A stretch of DNA of 64,000 nucleotides, from NCBI RefSeq assembly GCF_932274485.2, contig NC_065883.2, positions 48,950,539-49,014,538 of the forward strand, read 5' to 3'. Positions within the stretch are counted from its first letter, which is position 1. Each line of letters opens with the position of its first letter. Under the pieces are notes generated by a model. The model ran no database searches. It was not told the origin of the DNA and worked only from the letters and a program-made list of their open reading frames with translations. Positions 43,601-56,146 of this stretch are shown piece after piece. A program made the translations under genes and the position numbers. Source of the stretch: Patella vulgata (taxonomy: Eukaryota; Mollusca; Gastropoda; Patellidae).

Positions 43601-45540
43601 AATATTAATCTAATGTTTTAATGCAACGTTTGCTAATGATGTAAGATCTAAAAAAGAAGTAAAATGGAAAACGTTTTGCGAATTTTATTGTAAAGTTGTT
43701 CTTATTTTCGTTTAATTTCAACGTTTTTAGATTAGGAAAAGAGAACGTTTTAAAAACTAAAATCCAATAATCAATATAACGTCACAAACAAATATATTAA
43801 TAACGTTAAAAGAACTATAAGCTAAAAAGCTACGAAAGTTACGTTAAACGAACATAATTTACTGACTGTTTAGTAACGTTTCACAGTATCAACGATTTAA
43901 CGTCATAAAACACGGGGTCGAAATGCAACGTTTGCTAATGATGTAAGATGTAAAGAATATGTAAAATAGAAATACAACGTTTTACGAACTTTATTAGAAG
44001 GTTTATTTTTCGTTTAATTTTAACGTTTTAGATTAGGAAAACAGAACGTTTTAAAAACTGAATCAATATAACGTCACAAACAAATATATTACTAACGTTA
44101 AAACATAAGTTAAAACGCTACAATAGTTACGTTAGAAGAACATAACTTACTGACGTTTACAGGTTGTCAGACCAGGCTTGTGAAATAACGTTGATTCAGG
44201 TGGTTCAGTTGACGTTTTTGGAACAACTAATCTGAATGTTTCTTAAGTAAACGTCACTAGAACGATATTAATTAATGTTTAGTAACGTTTCACAGTATCA
44301 ACAATATAACGTCATAAAAACGGGGTTGAAACATTAATCTAATGTTTTAATGCAACATTTACTAATGATGTAATATGTAAATAGAAATACACAATCAACA
44401 ATATAACGTCATAAAAAACGGGGTTGAAACATTAATCTCATGTTTTAATGCAACATTTACTAATGATGTAAGATGTAAAGAATATGTAAAATAGAAATAC
44501 AATGTTTTACGAACTTTATTGGAAGGGTTTATTCGTCGTTTAATTTTAACGTTTTTAGATTAGGGAAACAGAACGTTTTAAAAACTGAAATCAATATAAC
44601 GTCACAAACAAATATATTACTAACTATAAAAAAATCATCAGTTAAACGCTACAATAGTTACGTTAGAAGAACATAATTTACTGACGTTTACAGGTTGTCA
44701 GACCAGGCTTGGGAAATAACGTTGATTCAGGTGGTTCAGTTGACGTTCTTGGAACAACTAATCTGAACGTTTCTTAAGTAAACGTAACTAGAACGATATT
44801 AATTAATGTTTAGTAACGTTTCACAGTATCAACGATATAACGTCATAAAAAACGGGGTTGAAACATTAATCTAATGTTTTAATCCAACATTTACTAATGA
44901 TGTAAGATGTAAAGAATATGTAAAATAGAAATACAACGTTTTACGAACTTTATTGGAAGGGTTTATTTGTCGTTTAATTTTAACGTTTTTAGATTAGGAA
45001 AACAGAACGTTTTAAAAACTGAAATCAATATAACGTCACAAAAAATATATATTACTAACGTTAAAAAAATCATAAGTTAAAACGCTACAATAGTTACGTT
45101 AGAAGAACATAATTTACTGACGTCAGACCAGGCTTGGGAAATAACGTTGATTCAGGTGGTTCAGTTGACGTTCTTGGAACAACTAATCTGAACGTTTCTT
45201 AAGTAAACGTCACTAGAACGATATTAATTAATGTTTAGTAACGTCTCACAGTATCAGCGTTATAACGTCATAAAAAAACGGAGTTGAAACATTAATCTAA
45301 TGTTTTAATGCAATGTTTGCCGATTAAACATTATAAAAACATTCAAAATAACGTTCGGTCATTGTTGAATGAAAGTAAAATTAAAACGTCAAAAGATAAC
45401 ATTCTGGCGATCTTTCTGGAACGTTTATAAAAAGTACAGTCTATCTCTGAACCATTTTCGAACGTTTGGAGAACTTGCTTAAACAAACATTCTGAACGCA
45501 ACCATATTAGAACCAATTACGAATGTTACCAAAACGTTTT
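40700..45540. repeat. ACGTT-rich array, 350-430-bp unit, about 13 units
   Basis: Each unit has the order CAACGATGTAACGTCA, AAACATTAATCTAATG, AACGTTTTACGAACTTTATT, AGATTAGGAAAACAGAACG, ACAAACAAATATATTA, GTTTACAGGTTGT, GTGGTTCAGTTGACGTTCTT and ATTAATTAATGTTTAGTAACG. Units start near 40,718, 41,072, 41,690, 42,100, 42,470, 42,958, 43,567, 43,889, 44,298, 44,829 and 45,255. Two short duplications (about 98 bp) sit at 42,958/43,056 and 44,298/44,396. The youngest, most similar units are at 43,900-45,300. Confidence 0.85.
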
Positions 45541-46665
45541 GTGTTTGCTGGGTAGTGATCGTGAAACTAGCAATCAAAACAAGTCTTCACCTGTTTTTAA
45601 AGCAAAACTAAATTGAAACGATACTCTCTGGATCCCAAAAGAGTCTTTATTGTTATTCTATGTTAAGAGTTTATCTAAAATGACAAATATGAGGGGTCTA
45701 AGTCTTTCAGAAATAATTTAAATCTGATCATCAAAACCCATTATTCCAATTCGTGAAGCGTATTAACCATTTTGTGCTCATTTTGGACGCAACATAAAAT
45801 TAGAACAATACAATGTACATTCAAAATGATTACATATTTGTAATCTACGCAAAAAGTCACTCTAAATAGACACGTTTGAGGAGTATAGGTCATTTAGAAG
45901 ATATTTTAAAATCAACGTGGAAAGTCAGTAATTTTTATAACAGCCATTAAAACTTCATCGCCGCACAGATTTCAAGCGCCAATTAAAAATATAAGCCATC
46001 AAATACACAAGATGAACTTTAACGTATGTTATAGTAGGGTAATTCAAGTTTTATTATCAACCTTTTTCAGAATTTTAACCTCTGTAACACATGGCCAAAA
46101 TTGAAAGCGAAAATGGGTATATTTTGTACGTTTTCAGTGTGCATTGAATTTCGAGACTGAATATTTGGAAAAGTATATATCCCATCGACTTAGAATCTTT
46201 TGTAAATTGATATAACACAAACTGACATTAACTATGCCAACATTGGAGTTTGTGTATACAATAGTGACATTGTCAGCGGCTGTGGAAATCCTGAAAATGA
46301 AATTGAATAGTTCATTTGTTCCACATGTTGCCACCTGGTGGCGGGAACAGTATGCATTGGAAAATGAGTGTGATGCTAAATTCATAATCTACACCAAAAG
46401 TTGTCTTAAATTACAAAGTTATAAAGTTCTACTCCTATTAGAAATGTGAGTTTAAAGCATCCGAAACCCTGAACAAAATTACTAAATTTATGATCCGTTT
46501 CAGTACCCTGATTTCAAATGGCCATATCTCAGCGAATTTCCAACCTAGAGAGGTAAAATTTCGGATTTCTTAGTTTAATGCAATATACTAAAGCATATAT
46601 TTTTTTATAATTTTTTGGGGGGTTACCATGTTCCCATCATTGGTCTAGTTGATATGGAATGGCCC
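45540..46665 (+). repeat. Right inverted arm
   Basis: It is the reverse of 21,423-24,130 without the three insertions found there, so it shows the original state. It starts next to the array with TTTGCTGGGTAGTG and ends near TATGGAATGGCCC. Open frames in it (for example 46,234-46,449) mirror those in the left arm only by shared ancestry and are not kept intact. Confidence 0.75.
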
Positions 46666-47037
46666 AAAAGTCAATTAGTCTCTAAATCAGTTGAGGTTGT
46701 TCAACATGTATGCATATTTCCAGAGTGAAGTTAGATGTTATACTCTGCTTGGGTTTATATACATGTTGTTAACCCTGGTCTGATTTAGAGCGTCTTAAGA
46801 TTAGCTCATTAAACAATTAATATAATAGCTTTAATTAGACAGCTGGACCAGGTATGGTCTTATCGTTAATTATAAGAGTACAGTTTGAATAAGCTTAAAT
46901 TATAAATCTCTCGACGTTTAGGTAATTAAAACAATGCAATTAATTTACAACTATTCTATCAAACTTGAGAGTTGATTAACGTTTATAACGAATAAACATT
47001 CAGGGTTGTAACAAGAACTTCAAAATATTCATACATA

Positions 47038-47465
47038 ACTTCAGTGTTAAAGTCTCTTCTCTGGTTGTCTGTAGAACCCCGGATTCAGTATAAAGTTATG
47101 TCATTAGTGTATCAATGTGTAAGTAATCTTGCACCCTTATATTTGTCTGAACTTTTGACAAACTATAAACGCCAAACGTGCGCTAAGGTCGGATGACAAA
47201 AATATTCTTGCTGTTCCCAAAACAAAACTAAAACAATTAGTTTCAGTGCTGCTGAACCTCGCCTTTGGAATCAGTTACCAGTAAACATCAAAGAATCTCA
47301 GACTTTCACAATCTTTAAGTCACAACTAAAAACTCATTTGTTTAAACTCTATTATCCAGATTAGAAACAGATTGTTTATGTGTGTTTTTAATGGCGAGAG
47401 ACTCTTTAAATGTTGCGCTTTGAGCATGCGTATATGGATGGATTATTAAGCGCATTACAAATATA
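47038..47465 (+). pseudogene. LINE 3' end (L2/CR1-like)
   Basis: Translation gives RIQYKVMSLVYQC and LAPLYLSELL, then after a frame change SFSAAEPRLWNQLP and FKSQLKTHLFKLYY. This is the familiar C-terminal signature of L2/CR1-type reverse transcriptase proteins. It is followed by an untranslated tail with TTGCGCTTTGAGCATGCG and AAGCGCATTACAAATATAC. The copy is 5'-truncated and has a frameshift plus a TGA. Its end directly abuts the hairpin modules. Confidence 0.8.
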
Positions 47466-47472
47466 CATTATT

Positions 47473-47595
47473 AGGCTTTCAGACTTTTGTCTGAAAGACT
47501 ATTGTTTTTACTAAAATTATTATTATTAAGCTTTCATATTTCATATGAAAGCTTATTGTTTCTGTTAAGATTATTAGGCTTTCACCTTCGGGGGG
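47473..47595 (+). repeat. Hairpin modules
   Basis: Three palindromes in a row: AGGCTTTCAGACTTTTGTCT with its closing stem at 47,473-47,500, AAGCTTTCATATTTCATATG with its closing stem at 47,529-47,555, and the start of GGCTTTCACCTTCGG at 47,577. They are linked by ATTGTTT.TG/ACTAAAATTATTATT spacers. The same inner-stem variants occur in the array at 10,084-10,312 and at 50,345 and 50,912. Confidence 0.8.
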
Positions 47596-50345
47596 GGGGG
47601 GCCTATTTCTCAGCAACTATAAGAGATAGAGGTCTGAAGTTTGGTTTTCTCTCCGGAAAATGGGTGGTGGTTAGTGCTTAAATGTAAAACGAAATTTGTG
47701 CGCATAGCGGAAATGCCTCAAATCTTTAACGTGCACGTAACTTGAAAATCGGTCATAATTCTGTTAATTCTCATCCGATTTTTCAGATATTTACATTTTT
47801 GGATAGCTGGAGACATTTCTGAGCCGATAGCATTCAAAATCGTCGAATTAAAAAAAATTTGTCGCTTTCATTTTTTGGGTGAAAGTTGGTAAATTTTCAA
47901 AATTTTCTAAAATTTTTATTTCTTTGAATTTTTAAATTCTGATTATATTTTTGGATAGCTGGTGTCTATCCGATTCCAACGATATAAGCTTTGTTTTGAA
48001 ATTCTGATTTTGATTTTGTTCGATTTTTTGCGGTTTTTAGTCAAAATTTAATAACTCTAAAACGGCTCCAACGATTTTTTTGAAACTTCAATACTATGAA
48101 GTCATAGGACGAAACTAGTGCTTAAACTATAAATGAAAATCCTCTAATCACCGGAAGTGGTCAAGAAAAGTATCCGAACTTTGACAAAATTCTGAAAAAT
48201 GGGTGCCTGTGTGGAAAATGAGATGTATCCATTGTGTTTTTGCAGATTAGTTAAGTTTTATATCGTTTAATAGCCCATTGAATTTACTATCAGATGGTAC
48301 TAAAGCGACAAGTTTCTATCAAAAATTGAAAAGGTTTTAGGACTTTGAAAAGTAAGGTTTTTTACGATTTCGAGCAACTTTAGACGCCATTTTCTCGAAA
48401 ACCACGCCTATTTTTTTTTAAACTTTGTCAATCGAGAGTCTAAATTGTAATCTGTTGTGTGAAACCATTATATCATTTTTTGAAATGTCAAGGGTAGCCG
48501 AAAAAAGAGATCGAAAATCGAAAACGTCGTATTTTTACGATTTGGACCATTTTTAGAGGTCTTTTTCTAGAAAAGTCAACATAACTTTTTTGGGGGAACT
48601 TTTTCTACAGAGAGTCTTATTCGTAGTGCTATGTATGAAACGACTGTACAACAGTTCCAAATATCAGGAGAACAAAGGGGTCGAAAATTGAAAACGGCAG
48701 CTTTCACTGTTAAGCGAAGCAAGCAGTGAGGGTGGACAGGCCTACAATATGTACGTTTTGTCAAAGTATAGAACCTATTCAAGAGTGCTATTTTTCTTTC
48801 GCAGTGACGATATTTGAACTAAAATTATTTCAACTGTGAGTTTTTACTTCTATCCAAAATATGGGTTTAGTGACCCTATAAAAGAAATAGTTGATTTCCG
48901 TGTTTAATAATTAGTCTTTGAATTAATATTGTTGCTTCTTTGTCAAAATTATCTCATAACCGTAATCATCTCGACAGAAATCGAGAGCTCGCCTTGTTTA
49001 TAAGGAAGTCCAATTTGATAATTAGTTACAGTGTTATAGAATGTTGCACTTGTCATAGAAGTCATGAACGGTGTTTGTAATTAAAAGTAAACTTTTACAT
49101 TTTAGTGACGTCAAATCTTTAACGTGCACGAAATGTGAATATTCAATGAATTTTTGAACCAGTTACATATTTGAGTACCTGACATGAACGCGATTCCGAA
49201 GACCCGTGTACACATTGGTGTGACTGTAAAAGATCCCTTGGCAGTTGGAATTCTATATAAGAGTAGACTAGCGCCGTTGTACGAGCATGTTTAGAGGTCT
49301 TTTTCTCAAAAAGGCAATCTAATATTTTTTTGGGAACTCCTTCTATAGAGAGCCTAATTGATAATATCTGTGTACGAAACCACCGTACAACGGTCAAAAG
49401 TATCAAGAGTGGCCAAACAAATGCCACTGTATATCGACAAAAGTCCGAAATGGTCATAATCGGAACGTTTTGCATACGTATAAAGCATATATAGAGACAT
49501 TTTTTTAAGTGGCAATATTTGAACTAAGGGTATTTTACTGTCAACCAAAATACGGAATTGGTGCTTCTAGGCTGAAAATACGTTATTTTAGTAAATAACA
49601 TTTAGTCGTAGAATTTATATGCGAGGTCATTTGTGTACATGACGTCATCACTTGATACCATTGAAAATAAAGGAATCCGATGCGGCTATTTATAAAGAAG
49701 TCGCCTTCTTCTCATCAAAAATGAAAATCTAATGCTTATAAGTATGTTTTAGGTTTTGGTAGTTATCTTAGACCTAAGATTCCTTTTTTGTCCCATTCGG
49801 AAAACTGTTTTGTTTATTCCTTTTCTAATTCGTGTAGATCTTTGAAACCGCGAAAGTTATGAACAGACCCGAAGTGAAGTAAATCTTTAACGTGCACGAA
49901 AATTGAAAATCGGCCCTAACTATGTCAATTCCCAACCGATTTTTCAAAAAGTTATATTTTTGTACAGCTGGGGATATTGCGGATGCGATAACGGCCGAAG
50001 AGAGATATCGTGTCGTTCTCATTTTTTCTTCAAAATTTGAAAATTTACTAATATTGTTATTTCTTGGAATTTTGAGTTTTCGATTACATATATATTTGGA
50101 TTGTCGGCATCTGTTCGATTCTACCGATCTAGGATTATCATGATGTGAATTGTTCAGCTATATTTTTCAATTCCCTTCTATCGTAATGCGCATGCAAAGA
50201 ACGTGTCAATATCTGAGTTATGCAAGTATGTGATTTTATTTGGGGGATGGGGGGAGTGGCGGGATAGTCTTTGTCATGCATCTGGCGACCGTGTGACGCC
50301 TTGGCTAGGGTGAAAGCCTTCAGTCTTGCAAGCAAGTCTAGTTAT
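47596..50345 (+). repeat. Long modular repeat, family B copy 2 (complete)
   Basis: It runs from GCCTATTTCTCAGCAAC through GGTGGTGGTTAGTGC, three CTTTAACGTGCACG blocks (47,726, 49,117, 49,886) and a captured SINE fragment (49,198-49,285), to the shared end TTGCAAGCAAGTCTAGTTATT. At 2.75 kb it is the most complete copy of this family. It has no credible coding frame. Confidence 0.75.
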
Positions 50346-50396
50346 TAAGCTTTCATATTTCACATGAAAGCTTATTGTTTCTGTTAAGATTATTAA

Positions 50397-50910
50397 ACAT
50401 GCATTATGCAAGAGCTAAATCTGATTATTGCAAGTCTTAATTTAGGCTTCAGATGTTATAGAAATTATAAATTAGATCTTTATTTAAACAACAAGCCCAA
50501 AATCAACTCTGTAGACCCACGGATGGTTCGACTACAGCTCGGATTTAAATAGGATTTCACTAATTGATTAAATCAAGTATGGGGCAACCTGATGAAAATA
50601 CGTCAGTTAGATCGAGGCTAAATGATAGAGTGTACTTAGCGAGGTCGCTGTAAAGCGTTTCAAATGTTATTGAAAACTTTACTTGATAATCAAGATATGT
50701 AGGTGGAGTTAACGCCTGTCAATCAAACGATCGGCCAAGGTGAAGACGCATTTCGCTACCATTTCTAGTCAAATATTACAACGATGATAACTATGTTCAG
50801 AATAAAGTAATTTGACTGAATTTTTCAATATATTCTTCTTTCACCATCTACTTTTGAACTGTTATAGCAAGAATGATCAACTCTCTATAAAAATCTCCCA
50901 TAATGTATCT
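50397..50910. mobile_element. MITE flanked by TTAA, copy 2
   Basis: It is 514 bp between TTAA sites (50,393-50,396 and 50,911-50,914). Its ends are ACATGCATTATG and CATAATGTATCT. It resembles 14,260-14,632 at both ends (GCAAGAGCTAAATCTG; ATAATGTATCTTTAA) but is longer in the middle. It sits between two identical hairpin modules. Confidence 0.65.
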
Positions 50911-50911
50911 T

Positions 50912-51440
50912 TAAGCTTTCATATTTCATATGAAAGCTTATTGTTTCTGTTAAGATTATTTTTTTTTGTGTGTGTTTTATCCATAAATCGGATTTTTCAG
51001 AATCTAACCATAGGATCTTTCTGAAACTTTTACCTATCCCCCTAAAAATGGGTGGTGGCTGTTGATTAAATATATTTTCAAAGCGTTTTACGAATCCAAA
51101 ATCACCGAATTTCACGAACGAATGCATTTGACCTACAATGCTGTAACTTTGTGACTATTTGACCTATTTTACTAAATCTTTTTTCTTTGAGTACCTTGAG
51201 ACAATTACTTCAAATCTGCAGATTCAGATTTTCGAATTTCGAAAATTCGTCGCTGTGATTTCGAACCGGTATTTATGACCAATTTGACAAATTCTTTAAT
51301 AGTTGTACGATTTTCATGAAATTTAGCATGTAAGTAGATCTTACCGATGCGACTTCGAAAATATGATTAGAAATTTGCTAAATTATCTCCCATTAATGAA
51401 ATTAAGGATCAAAATTTTCAAAAAAATCATCGAAATATAT
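50912..51440 (+). repeat. Hairpin module and family C head
   Basis: AAGCTTTCATATTTCATATG with its closing stem is followed by ATTGTTTCTGTTAAG and a T-run, then the family C head (TCAGAATCTAACC, TGGGTGGTGGCTG, GAACCGGTATTT). Up to about 51,430 it matches 6,536-7,010; after that the two diverge completely. Confidence 0.7.
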
Positions 51441-53155
51441 TTTTTTTCGATACTAGACAAGTAATTAGTGATTCATATACAAAATATGGAGTTTGTCGAT
51501 CGAACCGGAAATGCCACCATCTTGAAACGTGAAAAGTCTTAATAACTTTTGTCATATTGCACTTACAGACATGGGAGTTATATTTTCTGAATCCCTGAAG
51601 GAATGCCTAAAAAACGTTCAGAGCAGAATTTTGATTTAGGTCAACTGATGGTCGCCATTTTGAAGTGAATATGAAAAATAGCGAAAAATCGACATTTACG
51701 GTCTTCTAAACAAACACAATAGGGCATAGTATGTTCAATACGTCTCCTATTTCTGACATTAATACATTTCAGGATAGCCGGGATACGGGTCGAATGTTTG
51801 GTATTTGAATATTTTAAAAATTCGAATTTCGCCTTTGATGTTTTCCGTGCCGACAAGGATGTTTTAGAGTGTAGGCCCGCGCATGAGCGTCACAACCCTA
51901 CTATCGTGCACACCAACTTGAAACTCACCGGGTATCTGGCTTATAGTCCCAAGCACAATTCCAAACAAGAAATTTTAGGGCCCGACCCATGGGGGGCGAG
52001 CGGTGGCCATTTTCCCGGGGGTACATAAAGTAAAACAAGAAAATAGAGATGGAACTAGGTGTTCGATTTTAATTTGGAGACAATTTGTGAATGCGCCGAG
52101 GTCGGAAATGGGGGGTTAGCCGAAGTTTCGAAGAGATTTTGTAAAAAAATCTCTTCATAACAAACATATTTAGCGGCGTTTGACTTCGCGCATGCGCAAC
52201 GATGGAACCAAAGCTACCATGTCTACCAAATTCCGGCTAGGAACTTTTCACGTTGGTACCTAGGCACCCTGAAAATTTCTAGGCGATAACTGCATTCCTT
52301 CAAGTCGTTTGTTCTTGGCACGGCTCCAGGTGGGCTGCCGTTCTTATTTTTTCGAAGTCCAGATACGGCTTCCGTAAGGGGAAAAAGGGGGAATTTCGCC
52401 ACGACACCGGAACGGATTGTCCGAGAACCATGAAATTTGGACACAATACGCCTATTACCACCCCGGATTCTGTACTTTACTCCCATTTTGATCCGATTAA
52501 AAAAAAGAGTTTTAGCAAAAAAAAAACGATTTTCGGAATTTAATATTAGTTTTAATTAATTTCTAAATTGCAAATGCAAAGGGATTTTTTTTCGCCTCTT
52601 TCGTATGTGATAGGTATTAGTACTATACACATTATCCTTAAAAGACAATTTTTTAAAATGACCGCAACGATGTTTGCGACACTAAAATCCGAAATCGCCT
52701 ATTTTGACGATCCACCGTCACTTACCAAACCACTCCGTAATATACCTAAAATCCCAAAATCGACCGTAATTTCTTTTAACTTCGCGCATGCGCCACGCTG
52801 GAACCAAAGGTACCATGACTACCAAATTCCGGCGAGGAATTTTTCACGTTGGTACCTAGGTGCCCTGATAAATTCAAGGCGATGCCTGCATTCGCTCAGG
52901 TCGTTTGTTCTTCACACGGTTCCTGCCGTTCGGCTTTTTCCGCCATTTACGGCTTCGGAATTTAAATTTGGTTTTAAATAATTTTGAAATTGCAAATGCA
53001 AAAGGATCTTATCGCCTCTTCCGTATGTGATTGCTATTAGTACTATACACATTATCCTTAAAAGACATTTTTTTTTTAAAATGACCGCAACACTAAAAAC
53101 CGAAATCGCATTTTTGACTTTATCATACATTAAATATTATATGCATGCGGTTAAT
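51440..53155. repeat. Internally duplicated block
   Basis: Two segments recur: TTCGCGCATGCGC, ACCAAATTCCGGC and CACGTTGGTACCTAGG at 52,186 and 52,784; and TTGCAAATGCAAA, CGTATGTGAT and GTACTATACACATTATCC at 52,566 and 52,987. The order suggests a tandem duplication of roughly 420-600 bp with internal loss. No gene was recognised. Confidence 0.6.
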
Positions 53156-53159
53156 TTTT

Positions 53160-53645
53160 ATACGCCCACATTGAAATGTGGTCGTATATTGTCGTCGCCC
53201 CCGTCCGGCCGGCTAAAGTTAGTATGCGATTACTTTAAATTTATACACAGTGTTTAAGGTCATGAGACGAAGAAGCCTATTGATTTTCAGCGATTTCCGA
53301 TAATTACAGTCCGAGTTATGGCCCTTGATCACTTCAAAAAATCTTGTGGACGCTCTAGAGGTCAAAGTTAATATCCGATTGACGAACAAGTATATTGATT
53401 TTCAATGAATCTTTATGACTTGAACAGCTAAATCCATGATGTTAAAAGTTTTGTATACTAAACATTAGCATGGGACAGAACTTTATAAAAACCAAACAAA
53501 TTCTATTGGTTTTCTGATAATTACTTAATGAGTTGTTACTCTTAATCAGATTTTAATGTATTATAAATGTTTCATTACCGAAAAAAGTAAAAATATGCGA
53601 CAACTCTTGTTGACTGCCCCGACGATATAGCTGCTGTGGGCGTAT
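53160..53645. mobile_element. 486-bp element with 11-bp inverted ends
   Basis: It begins ATACGCCCACA and ends TGTGGGCGTAT, with CATTGAAATGTGG just inside the left end. The body is non-coding (CCCCGTCCGGCCGG, GGTCATGAGACGAAG). Similar outward-facing GGGCGTAT ends are common in mollusc DNA as a recollection; no target duplication is evident. Confidence 0.6.
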
Positions 53646-53819
53646 GTTTCGTTGCCTGGCAACCTATCTTTTTTTTCTTATCTTGTTGCGAAATCGCCTA
53701 TTTTGACCTTTTTTGACCTATCTTTTTTTTTTATCTTGTTGAGATTCTTTATATGACCCTTGGCATGTAACAGGAAGTGATTGTGAATATGAAAGCTTAA
53801 ATATCTGCTTAGCAGATCT

Positions 53820-55630
53820 AGTTATTATTATTTTTTTCCGCGGGAGCCTATTTCTCCATGATCGAAAACAGATATCGATCTGGAACCAAATTTTCTATCT
53901 GGAAACCATGTGGTGGCTACTTGATAAAACAATTTTGAAACTTCTGCGCATACCGGAAGTAACCGAATTTTGTACTTTTTTCCGGAATTGAAAATCGGCC
54001 GTGGTTTCGTCAATTCTTTACGTATTTTCAAATAAATGACATTTTAGGAAACCCCAAATATTTTCCGAGATAATGGCTATCTCACATTTTTCAATTTCGA
54101 ACATTCATCTCTGGCTTTTGTCGTTCGAATTTTGAAAATACGTTGTTTACGAGACAATTTTTGTTATTTTTCAAAATTTTCAAATTTGACCTACATTTTT
54201 GGATACCTAAAGACCACCCAATTCCAGAAATATAAGTTTCATTGCGAGTTATCGCCCTTTATTTTCTGCCCATTTCCCAACCCTTATATTTTTTGGAAAG
54301 GATAAATCGATAGTTCTGAAAGTCCTGGAACATAAAGCTATATAGTCAGACCGCTGCATAAAGCAATTTCAAAAACGATCCGGAAACCGGAAGTAGTCGA
54401 AATAATGATAGATATTTCGAAACAAAAGCAAAAAATAGGTGTTTTGGGGAAAAACTCGATTTCTCCGTCCAGTATCAATGGATTAAACGAATTAAGCTTT
54501 CGTTGAGTGGCCCGAGGAATGGACTGTCGAATGATGCCCAATTTATACGGATACTATGACCAAGCAGCAAAATATGACAAGCTGAAAACAAGTATTTTCT
54601 GATTTGGAGCGTTTTTGGACGCCTTTATCTCAAAACATGAAAACATCCAATAAGTCTTTGAAATGTCTTAAACTTTTTTTACTCAGAGTCCTATCGGTGG
54701 ACTATGGCGTGAGTCCAAAAAAAAGCCTCAATCTTGGAAAAAAGTTGAAAAATCCTCAAATTACTGAAAATGTTCTTCTATTATTCTTTGTTTTGAAAAC
54801 AGCTCAATAGGCGTTTCTGAAACTTCTGGTACAGAAAGTTAACTATCCAAACAACATGTTAAAACTATCCCGACAATGATCCAAAAACCGGCAGTAGTCG
54901 AAAAAATATCCGATATTTTGAGAAAAAAAAACTTAAAAAGTAAAATATGGTGATCTTGCGAAAAAAGTGATTATAACGCCATATTTCAACGAATCAAAAC
55001 AACTAAAGTGTCATTGGATAGCCCGAACAATGGACGATCTTATAACATCTCAATAGTAAAAAATCGCTGGTTAGGTAATATATTATGAGATGCTGAAAAT
55101 CTAGTATTTTCCTTTTTTGAGCCTATTCAGACGCTTTTATCTCGAAAATTACTCTTATTTCCTTTCTTAAACTTCTGTTACTTAGAGTCCTAACACTGGT
55201 CTGGGGTGTGAATCCAAATTTAAAAGCCTCAATATAGTATAAATGGTCTAAAAGGGCCACAATCTTTGAAAAAAGTCGAAAAATCGTTATATCTGTAAAT
55301 CTGCTTCTAGTGGTATAAGGGAGGTAAAACTGTCCAATGGATCTTTCTGAAACTTCTTGTACAGGAAGTTAAGTTCCCATACCACTTGTTAAATCTATCC
55401 CGATAATGATCCGTAAACAGGAAGTAGTCAAAAAAATATTCGATATTTAAAAAAAAAAGACAGTAAAAACATCGGTGCTCTTGGAACAATCGGGATTTCA
55501 CCGTCGGGTGTGACCGGATCAAAACATCTAAAGTATCGTTTGGTAGCTCTATAAATGGGCTATTGTATGAAACACTTCCTGTCTGATTCCTGAAAGCCAT
55601 TTCAGTGCTGCTTGCAGGTCTAGTTAATAT
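53820..55630 (+). repeat. Long modular repeat, family A copy 3
   Basis: The head (CCGCGGGAGCCTATTTCTCC, TGTGGTGGCTACTTG, TACCGGAAGTAACCG) and the end (TTTCAGTGCTGCTTGCAGG, TCTAGTTAA) match copies 1 and 2. It is shorter because fewer stanzas are present. It contains CCGGAAGT at 53,953 and 54,387. Confidence 0.75.
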
Positions 55631-55911
55631 TATTATTAATAATAAAATATATACAAACTTTAAATACATAATATTTCACAATTAATGTGGTATGTACAGA
55701 TAGAGTTATAATTTACTCTATCACACTACCATAGAATCCAATATAAAAAACGATCCTTTAAACGAATATAGAATCCAATATAAAACAGTCCTCTAAACGA
55801 ATTGAGCAATCCTGCTCTGCTGTATCCGCAAAACCTTACAAAATCAGGTTTTGCTTTGCTTGATTACCCATTTCATTTACGTGTTTGTTATCTTCAGGGG
55901 TAGGGGGGTGT

Positions 55912-56086
55912 AATTGAGTCATGTGGCGTGGTATTGATTCCCCTTTTATACGTGACAATGAGTAGGGTCGCCTGTCCAACCCCTTGGGTTTTCTCCTTGT
56001 CCTCCGGTTTCCTCCCACTGCTAAAGACACCTACGCGCAAGCGAGTAATTGAAATAAAATTAAACCATATTATGTTAGTCCAGAAA

Positions 56087-56120
<34 letters not shown>
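55912..56120 (+). repeat. Type 2 SINE, 5'-degenerate, with (TC)n tail
   Basis: It has GGCGTGGTATTGATTCCCC (B box), GGGTCGCCTGTCCAACC, GGTTTCCTCCCACTGC and CGCGCAAGCGAGTAATTG. The terminal TCTCTC run has expanded to about 30 bp and is followed by an (AC)n run to 56,146. Confidence 0.75.
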
Positions 56121-56144
<24 letters not shown>

Positions 56145-56146
56145 AC
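56121..56146. repeat. (AC)n microsatellite
   Basis: A pure AC run of about 26 bp follows directly on the (TC)n tail of the SINE. It probably grew from that tail. Confidence 0.9.

Noticed and set aside
46134-46449. Overlapping open frames of 71 and 83 codons in the right arm, similar to frames in the left arm
   Set aside because: The likeness comes from the inverted duplication. The frames differ in length and are broken differently, so there is no sign of protein-level constraint.
21423-46665. A single giant Polinton-like or other capsid-bearing element with long inverted ends
   Set aside because: No polymerase, integrase, ATPase or capsid-like coding sequence is visible between the arms, and exons of an apparent host gene lie there instead.
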